Shown piece after piece: positions 58,739 through 64,000 of a stretch of DNA of 64,000 bases. The stretch comes from Paraburkholderia phytofirmans PsJN (lineage in GTDB: Bacteria; Pseudomonadota; Gammaproteobacteria; Burkholderiales; Burkholderiaceae): contig NC_010676.1 of the NCBI RefSeq assembly GCF_000020125.1, forward strand, positions 1,984,001-2,048,000, written 5' to 3'. Numbering within the stretch: the first letter of the stretch is position 1; every line of letters starts with the position of its first letter. Both the position numbers and the translations under genes were made by a program. Under the pieces are notes generated by a model. That model ran no database searches. It was not told where the DNA came from and saw only the letters and a list, made by a program, of their open reading frames with translations.

Positions 58739-61321
58739 ATGCGCAACCGGATGGCGAAGGGCAACATCGAACGCTCGAATCACGAGCGCAGTGGGACCGG
58801 ATTAAACCTGCATCGCGTGGCACGTCCCGGCTCGCAAAGGTTGATGCGCGGCCTCGCGTGCTGGCTGGCATTGCAGACGGCGCTGGCCGCGCCGCTCGCC
58901 ACGGCGGCTGAAGTCGTGGCGGCGAGCGTCGCTGCAAACGGGACGGACGCCGCGCAGAACGCCGCGGGCTCCGTTCAGAGCAAGCCGCTTGCGCCGAATG
59001 TGCTGAATGTGACGACCGCGACGGGCGCCGGCACTGCGAGCGCGCCGGGTCCGGCCGTGCCCTACGATCCGAACGCGCTGGCGCAACCTCAATTGGCGAC
59101 GCCGACGCCGGCGCTCGCCGCGTCGTCGGTGAAAGCGTTGGGCGTGAAGACGCCGACCACCGCCGAGCCGGGCACGCTGGTGCCGGGCGGCCGCCGTCAG
59201 ACGCTGACCTTCGCCGATCTCGGCGCGCTCGACCCGCTGCAATTGCGTGGCACGGACGGCCAGAACGGCGTGGCGTTCTCCGTGCGCGGCGACGAAGTGG
59301 TGACGGGCGCGGTCTTGCATCTGGTGTATAGCTACTCGCCCGCGCTGCTGCCGAATATCTCGCAGCTCAAAGTGCTGGTGAACGGCGAAGTCGCCGCCAC
59401 CCTGCCCGTGCCGCATGAACAGGCCGGCATGCTGGTAGCGCGCGACGTCACGATCGATCCGCGCTTCATCACCGAGTTCAACCATTTGAACGTGCAGCTG
59501 ATCGGCCATTACACGACGAGTTGCGAAGACCCGGCCAACTCGTCGCTGTGGGCCACGGTCAGCAATGCGAGTTCACTCGATCTGACTTACGCGTCGCTCG
59601 TCAGCAAGCCGGATCTGGCCGCGCTGCCGCAGCCGTTCTTCGACCGCCGCGATGTGCGCCGTCTCGAGCTGCCGTTCGTGTTCCCGCAGAAGCCGGGCAA
59701 CGCCACGCTTGAAGCGGGCGGCATCGTGGCGTCGTGGTTCGGCGCGCTCGCCGGTTATCGCGGCGCGGTGTTTCCGGCGCAACTGGACAACGCACCGCTG
59801 TCGGGCAATGCCGTCGTGTTCGCGACTTCCGATCAACGCCCGGCCGGCGTCAACATTCCGGCGATCTCCGGCCCGACCATCGCAGTGGTCGATCGCGAAG
59901 CGCCGGCGCGCGGCAAGCTGCTGCTCGTGCTCGGACGCACCGAAGCCGAACTGAAAACCGCCGCGAAGTCGCTCGGCATCGGCCAGAACACCTTGACGGG
60001 CCAGAGCGCGACCATCACGCAACTGAACGAACTCGCGCTGCGCGCGCCGTACGACGCGCCGAACTGGCTGCCCACCAATCGTCCGGTGCGCTTCGGTGAA
60101 CTCACCGATCCGCGCGATCTGACCGTGTCCGGTTACGACGCCGACGCCGTGCGCGTGAATCTGCGCGTGCCGCCCGACCTGTTCATGTGGCACACCAAGG
60201 GTGCGCCGATCGATCTGCGCTACCGCTACACGGTGCGCCCGCTGCGCGACCGCTCGTCGCTGAACGTGAGCGTGAACAACGGCTTCGTGCAGGCGCTGCC
60301 GATTCCCGCCGAATCCGCTTCCGTGTTCGAGCTGAGCCATTACTTCGCCACCGTGCTGCCCGACAAGACCGCCGAAGCGCGCCGCACCCTGCACATTCCG
60401 CCGCTGCTGCTCACGCCGCGCGCCCAGGTGCGCCTGCACTTCTACTACGACATTCCGAATACCGGCGAATGTCATGGGCGGCTGCTCGACAACGTGGTCG
60501 GCGCGATCGATCCGAACTCGACCATCGACCTCTCGTCGTTCCCGCACTACATGGCGCTGCCGGATCTGGCCGCGTTCGCCAATAGCGGCTTTCCGTTCAC
60601 GCGCATGGCGGACCTCTCCGAAACCGCCGCGATCCTGCCGAACGACGCCGATTCGAGCGACTACAGCCTGTTTCTGCTGACCATGGGCCGCATGGGGACC
60701 TCGACCGGCTATCCGGTGACGGGCGTCACAGTCGGCACCGCCGACGACGCCGACAAGTTCGCCAACAAGGACCTGCTGATTTTCGGCGCGCCGGGCAAGC
60801 AGCCGTTGTTGCAGCGCTGGGCCAAGTCGATGCCGTTCTCCAGCGACGGCGACTCGCGCACCTTCCAGCTCACCGACATCGTCTTCAAGCTCGAAGACTG
60901 GTGGCACGGCGAACGCGGCGTGGAGCGCACGCCGGCGCGTGCCGATCTGACGCTCGTGAGTTCGAACGGCGACGCGTTGCTGACCGGTTTCGAATCGCCG
61001 CTGCAAAAGAACCGCAGCGCCGTCGCGCTGGTGAGCGCGGCCGGCCAGTCGGACGCCGACCTGTCCGCGGCGCTGCTCGACTCGGACGTGCTGCCGCAGA
61101 TTCAAGGCGCGATGGCCGTGATCCACGGCCGCACCGTCACCATCACCTCGAACGGCGAGGCGTATTACGTCGGCCATCTGTCGCCGCAGGAATATCTGCG
61201 CTGGGCGCTGTCGTCGCATCCGCTGCTGTTGATGCTGGGCGGCGTGCTCGCCGCGCTGATCATCGCGGGCCTGTTCTACCGGACGCTGCGCTCGATCGCC
61301 GCGCGCCGCCTGAGGGACTAA
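58739..61321 (+). CDS. bcsB: Cellulose synthase periplasmic subunit BcsB
   Basis: An 860-residue periplasmic protein anchored by a single C-terminal TM helix (LLLMLGGVLAALIIAGLF, about 830-847). A signal peptide is seen at about 35-58 (ACWLALQTALAAPLATAA), followed by a low-complexity stretch and then carbohydrate-binding and flavodoxin-like modules (FSVRGDEVVTGAVLHLVYSY, FNHLNVQLIGHYTTSCEDP and similar). BcsB pairs with BcsA and guides the glucan across the periplasm. It lies 3 bp after bcsA and 10 bp before bcsZ. Confidence 0.93.
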   Translation: MRNRMAKGNIERSNHERSGTGLNLHRVARPGSQRLMRGLACWLALQTALAAPLATAAEVVAASVAANGTDAAQNAAGSVQSKPLAPNVLNVTTATGAGTASAPGPAVPYDPNALAQPQLATPTPALAASSVKALGVKTPTTAEPGTLVPGGRRQTLTFADLGALDPLQLRGTDGQNGVAFSVRGDEVVTGAVLHLVYSYSPALLPNISQLKVLVNGEVAATLPVPHEQAGMLVARDVTIDPRFITEFNHLNVQLIGHYTTSCEDPANSSLWATVSNASSLDLTYASLVSKPDLAALPQPFFDRRDVRRLELPFVFPQKPGNATLEAGGIVASWFGALAGYRGAVFPAQLDNAPLSGNAVVFATSDQRPAGVNIPAISGPTIAVVDREAPARGKLLLVLGRTEAELKTAAKSLGIGQNTLTGQSATITQLNELALRAPYDAPNWLPTNRPVRFGELTDPRDLTVSGYDADAVRVNLRVPPDLFMWHTKGAPIDLRYRYTVRPLRDRSSLNVSVNNGFVQALPIPAESASVFELSHYFATVLPDKTAEARRTLHIPPLLLTPRAQVRLHFYYDIPNTGECHGRLLDNVVGAIDPNSTIDLSSFPHYMALPDLAAFANSGFPFTRMADLSETAAILPNDADSSDYSLFLLTMGRMGTSTGYPVTGVTVGTADDADKFANKDLLIFGAPGKQPLLQRWAKSMPFSSDGDSRTFQLTDIVFKLEDWWHGERGVERTPARADLTLVSSNGDALLTGFESPLQKNRSAVALVSAAGQSDADLSAALLDSDVLPQIQGAMAVIHGRTVTITSNGEAYYVGHLSPQEYLRWALSSHPLLLMLGGVLAALIIAGLFYRTLRSIAARRLRD

Positions 61322-61331
61322 TAGGACTGAT

Positions 61332-62513
61332 ATGCGGGTTCGAATCAACAAGAAAATCGGCGTGGCGCTGGCGCTTGGGCTAGCGGCGTCCGTGAGTTTC
61401 GCCAATCTCGTCAAGGTGGCCCAGACCACCGCCGCGCCGGGCGCCTGTGGCGACTGGAGCGGCTATCGCGCGTTCGTCGAACGCTTCGTGCAGGCCGACG
61501 GCCGCGTGATCGACTACTCCACGCCGGCGCAGCAAACCACTTCCGAAGGTCAGTCGTACGCGCTCTTCTTCGCGCTGGTCGCGAACGACCGCGCGACTTT
61601 CGACCGGCTGCTCGGCTGGACCCGCACCAATCTCGCGGGCAATCAGTTCGACGCGCAGAACATGCGGTTGCCGTCGTGGCAATGGGGCAGAAAAGCCGAC
61701 GGCTCGTATGGCGTGCTCGATCCGAATTCCGCTTCGGACTCCGACTTGTGGATCGCTTACGATCTGCTGCAAGCGGGCCGCCTGTGGCATGAGGCGGCTT
61801 ACACGCAGTTGGGCGAGGCGCTGGCCGCGCAGATCGCGCGTCAGGAAATGACCACCTTGCCGGGCGTCGGGCCGATGCTGTTGCCTGGACCGCAAGGCTT
61901 CAAAAGCGGCGGCGTGACGCGCCTGAATCCGAGCTATCTGCCGCTGCCGGTGCTGCGCTCGCTAGCGCACGACATGCCGAACGGCCCGTGGGGCAAGCTC
62001 GCCGACAGCGCCTACAAGCTTATCAAGACCACCGCGCCGCAAGGCTTCGCGCCCGACTGGGCCGCCTGGCAAAACGGCCAGTTCGTGGTCGATCCGAAAA
62101 ACGGCGACACCGGCAGCTACGACGCGATCCGCGTCTATCTGTGGGCGGGCCTCGCCTCGCCCGCCGATCCGCTCGCCAAACCCTGGCTCGCGGCGCTCGG
62201 CGGCATGCGCGCCCGCGTCGCGCAAACCGGCTTCCCGCCGGAGAAGGTTTCATCGACCAGCGGCACGGCCAGCGGCGAAGGACCGCTCAGTTACTGGGCT
62301 GCACTCGCGCCATACTTCAAGGCGCTCGGCGACGAGCGCGGCCTCGGCCTCGCGCGCACGCATCTCGCGGCGCTCGACACCAACGTGCCGGGTCGCGAAC
62401 CGGTTTATTACGATCGTGTGCTGGGGTTGTTCGGCACGGGTTTCATCGACGGCCGCTATCGTTTCGACGAAGCCGGACGTCTCGTGCCGAGCTGGAGAAA
62501 GGAATGCGACTGA
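61332..62513 (+). CDS. bcsZ: Periplasmic endoglucanase BcsZ (GH8)
   Basis: A 393-residue family-8 glycoside hydrolase with an N-terminal signal peptide (about 1-25). It has the catalytic acid Glu in TSEGQSYALFFALV, the SDSDLWIAYDLLQAG motif with the base Asp, GVTRLNPSYLPLPVLR and the late EGPLSYWAALAPY. BcsZ trims or edits cellulose in the periplasm and affects fibre amount. Its last codons overlap the bcsC start by 10 nt. Confidence 0.93.
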   Translation: MRVRINKKIGVALALGLAASVSFANLVKVAQTTAAPGACGDWSGYRAFVERFVQADGRVIDYSTPAQQTTSEGQSYALFFALVANDRATFDRLLGWTRTNLAGNQFDAQNMRLPSWQWGRKADGSYGVLDPNSASDSDLWIAYDLLQAGRLWHEAAYTQLGEALAAQIARQEMTTLPGVGPMLLPGPQGFKSGGVTRLNPSYLPLPVLRSLAHDMPNGPWGKLADSAYKLIKTTAPQGFAPDWAAWQNGQFVVDPKNGDTGSYDAIRVYLWAGLASPADPLAKPWLAALGGMRARVAQTGFPPEKVSSTSGTASGEGPLSYWAALAPYFKALGDERGLGLARTHLAALDTNVPGREPVYYDRVLGLFGTGFIDGRYRFDEAGRLVPSWRKECD

Positions 62514-64000
62514 GCGCCCTCGCGTTGTCCTTGCGCCTCGCGCTGAGCCTCACGGCCGTCTGCTGCGTGGCGACGGTTTCGCCGGATGCGCTGGCGCAGG
62601 CGTCGAAAGATCCCTTGAACGTGCTGATCGATCAGGGCAAGTACTGGCAATCGCATCAGCGCGGCGACCTCGCCGAGCAGGCATGGCAGAAGGTGCTGCG
62701 CATCGATCCCAAGCAGCCCGATGCGCTGTTCGGCATGGGCATGGTGCTCGCCGACCGCAAGGACGGCGCCGGCGCGCAGCAATATCTGGCCCGTCTGAAG
62801 GCAGCCGCGCCGAACTATCCGAATCTGGATGAGCTCGGCCGCCGTCTCGGCGAATCGAGCCTGCGCGACCAGACCGTGAACGACGCGCGGCGGCTTGCGC
62901 AAAGCGGTCAAAGCGCGAGCGCGGTGCAGGAATACCAGCGCGCGCTGACTGGCAAACCGGCCACGCCCGAATTGCAGCTCGAGTACTACCAGGCGCTCTC
63001 GGCCACGCCGCAAGGCTGGGATCAGGCGCGGCGCGGTCTCGAACAGCTCGCGCGCGACAATCCCGACGATCCGCGTTACGCCCTCGCCTATGCGCAGCAT
63101 CTGACCTATCGCGACGTGACGCGCCGCGACGGCATTGCGCGTCTGCAGAAACTGGCGGGCGACAGCACGGTCGGCGCGTCGGCGAAAAAGAGCTGGCGTC
63201 AGGCGCTGTTGTGGCTCGACGCGCGGCCCTCCGACGCCCCGCTCTATCAGGCCTATCTGCAAACCGCGACCGATGACGCCGCGGTCAAGGCGCGCTTCGA
63301 TTCGATGGTGCAGCAGGACAGCGCGGCGCGCGCACGCTCGCAGGAAAATGCCGCGACCGACGCACGCGGCCGCACCATCGCCGAGGGTTTCAGCGCGCTC
63401 GACCGCAACGACGTGGCCACGGCGCGCGCGAAGTTTTCCTCGGTGCTGGCCACCAGCCCGAACGACACCGACGCGCTCGGCGGCATGGGCATCGCCGCGT
63501 TGAAGCAGGAGCACTTCGCGGAAGCGCGCAACTATCTGGAACGCGCGTCGCGCAACGGCAATCCCGCGCGCTGGAAAACCGCGCTCGACAGCGCGAGCTA
63601 TTGGACCTACACGAGCGACGCGATCGGCGCGCGCAGCAACGGCGAATTCGCCAAGGCGAAGTCGCTGTTCGAACGCGCGATCGCGCTGAATCCGTCCGAC
63701 GTCACCGCGCAGGTGCTGCTCGGCGAAATGCTGCTCGCGAACGGCGACCCGAGCGGCGCGGAACAGGCGTACCGGATGGCGCTGCGCCGTCAGGCCGACA
63801 ATCCCGACGCGGTGCGCGGCCTGGTCGGCGCACTCGCCGCGCAAGGCCGCGGCGACGAGGCGCTGCAGTTCGCCAATCAGCTCAACACCGAACAGCAATC
63901 GAAGGCCGGCGGCATCAACCGTCTGCGTGGCGAAGCGCAGGCCGCGCAAGCGCGTGCCGCCGAAGCGCGCGGCGATCTCGGCAGCGCGCGCAGTCTCTTC
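62504..64000 (+). CDS. bcsC: Cellulose secretion protein BcsC (partial, runs off the end)
   Basis: The first 499 codons are in the window and the frame is open at position 64000. After a signal peptide (cleavage likely after ALA in SPDALAQA, about residue 30) come TPR repeats (LIDQGKYWQSHQRGDLAEQA, AWQKVLRIDPKQPDALFGMG, AKSLFERAIALNPSDVTAQV and others). The C-terminal beta-barrel that forms the outer-membrane channel is beyond the window. BcsC receives the glucan from BcsA/B and exports it. The start ATG at 62504 lies within the bcsZ 3' end with AGGA just before it. Confidence 0.92.
   Translation, partial: MRLSALALSLRLALSLTAVCCVATVSPDALAQASKDPLNVLIDQGKYWQSHQRGDLAEQAWQKVLRIDPKQPDALFGMGMVLADRKDGAGAQQYLARLKAAAPNYPNLDELGRRLGESSLRDQTVNDARRLAQSGQSASAVQEYQRALTGKPATPELQLEYYQALSATPQGWDQARRGLEQLARDNPDDPRYALAYAQHLTYRDVTRRDGIARLQKLAGDSTVGASAKKSWRQALLWLDARPSDAPLYQAYLQTATDDAAVKARFDSMVQQDSAARARSQENAATDARGRTIAEGFSALDRNDVATARAKFSSVLATSPNDTDALGGMGIAALKQEHFAEARNYLERASRNGNPARWKTALDSASYWTYTSDAIGARSNGEFAKAKSLFERAIALNPSDVTAQVLLGEMLLANGDPSGAEQAYRMALRRQADNPDAVRGLVGALAAQGRGDEALQFANQLNTEQQSKAGGINRLRGEAQAAQARAAEARGDLGSARSLF

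Noticed and set aside
1..64000. tRNA, rRNA, CRISPR arrays, insertion sequences or prophage genes
   Set aside because: None was seen. The rearrangements in region 1 have no visible transposase or terminal inverted repeats.

Overview
This window looks like chromosomal DNA from a member of the Burkholderiaceae, most likely Paraburkholderia. It is GC-rich and crowded with IclR, LysR, MarR and MocR regulators. It carries several MHS-type MFS transporters, OmpC-like trimeric porins, a complete homoprotocatechuate (hpa) meta-cleavage operon with split hpaG1/hpaG2, and a cellulose operon with the Burkholderia-type bcsP gene. No rRNA, tRNA, CRISPR array or recognisable insertion sequence was seen.

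Region 1 (about 1-25.3 kb) is a shuffled catabolic/accessory segment. It holds an IclR-MHS transporter-small alpha/beta protein unit; a broken porin joined to a MocR regulator; a degenerate EAL protein between two MocR paralogues; a frameshifted hydratase remnant; an IclR/MHS pair followed by cupin, shikimate-dehydrogenase-like and Gfo/Idh/MocA genes; and a decayed hydrolase. After these comes a minus-strand operon (2-oxo-acid hydratase, FAH-family hydrolase, small alpha/beta protein, UxaA-type sugar-acid dehydratase). It starts inside a truncated second copy of the IclR gene, divergent from a second copy of the MHS transporter. A porin, a XylX-type 2-keto-3-deoxy-sugar-acid dehydratase and a 2-oxoglutarate-semialdehyde dehydrogenase complete the set. 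The most economical reading is uptake and oxidation of an unidentified sugar acid to 2-oxoglutarate. Four broken genes and duplicated blocks point to recent rearrangement.

Region 2 (about 25.8-43.3 kb) is a series of small units: ArsR/Old Yellow Enzyme, GNAT, DedA, a VOC-ArsR-SRPBCC operon, a MarR-isochorismatase-fold hydrolase-MFS operon, mmsA with a LysR gene, an MHS transporter-Gfo/Idh/MocA-type II dehydroquinase operon, a sulfotransferase-like protein, and a LysR-HAD-D-serine-dehydratase-like group.

Region 3 (43.4-50 kb) is hpaR divergent from hpaG1G2EDFHI, which takes 3,4-dihydroxyphenylacetate to pyruvate (or its precursor) and succinate semialdehyde. The upstream hydroxylase hpaBC is not in the window.

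Region 4 (50-64 kb) has a GGDEF-EAL protein and a GGDEF protein transcribed away from bcsDPQABZC (bcsC runs off the end). This puts c-di-GMP enzymes beside a cellulose synthase whose PilZ domain keeps its c-di-GMP motifs.
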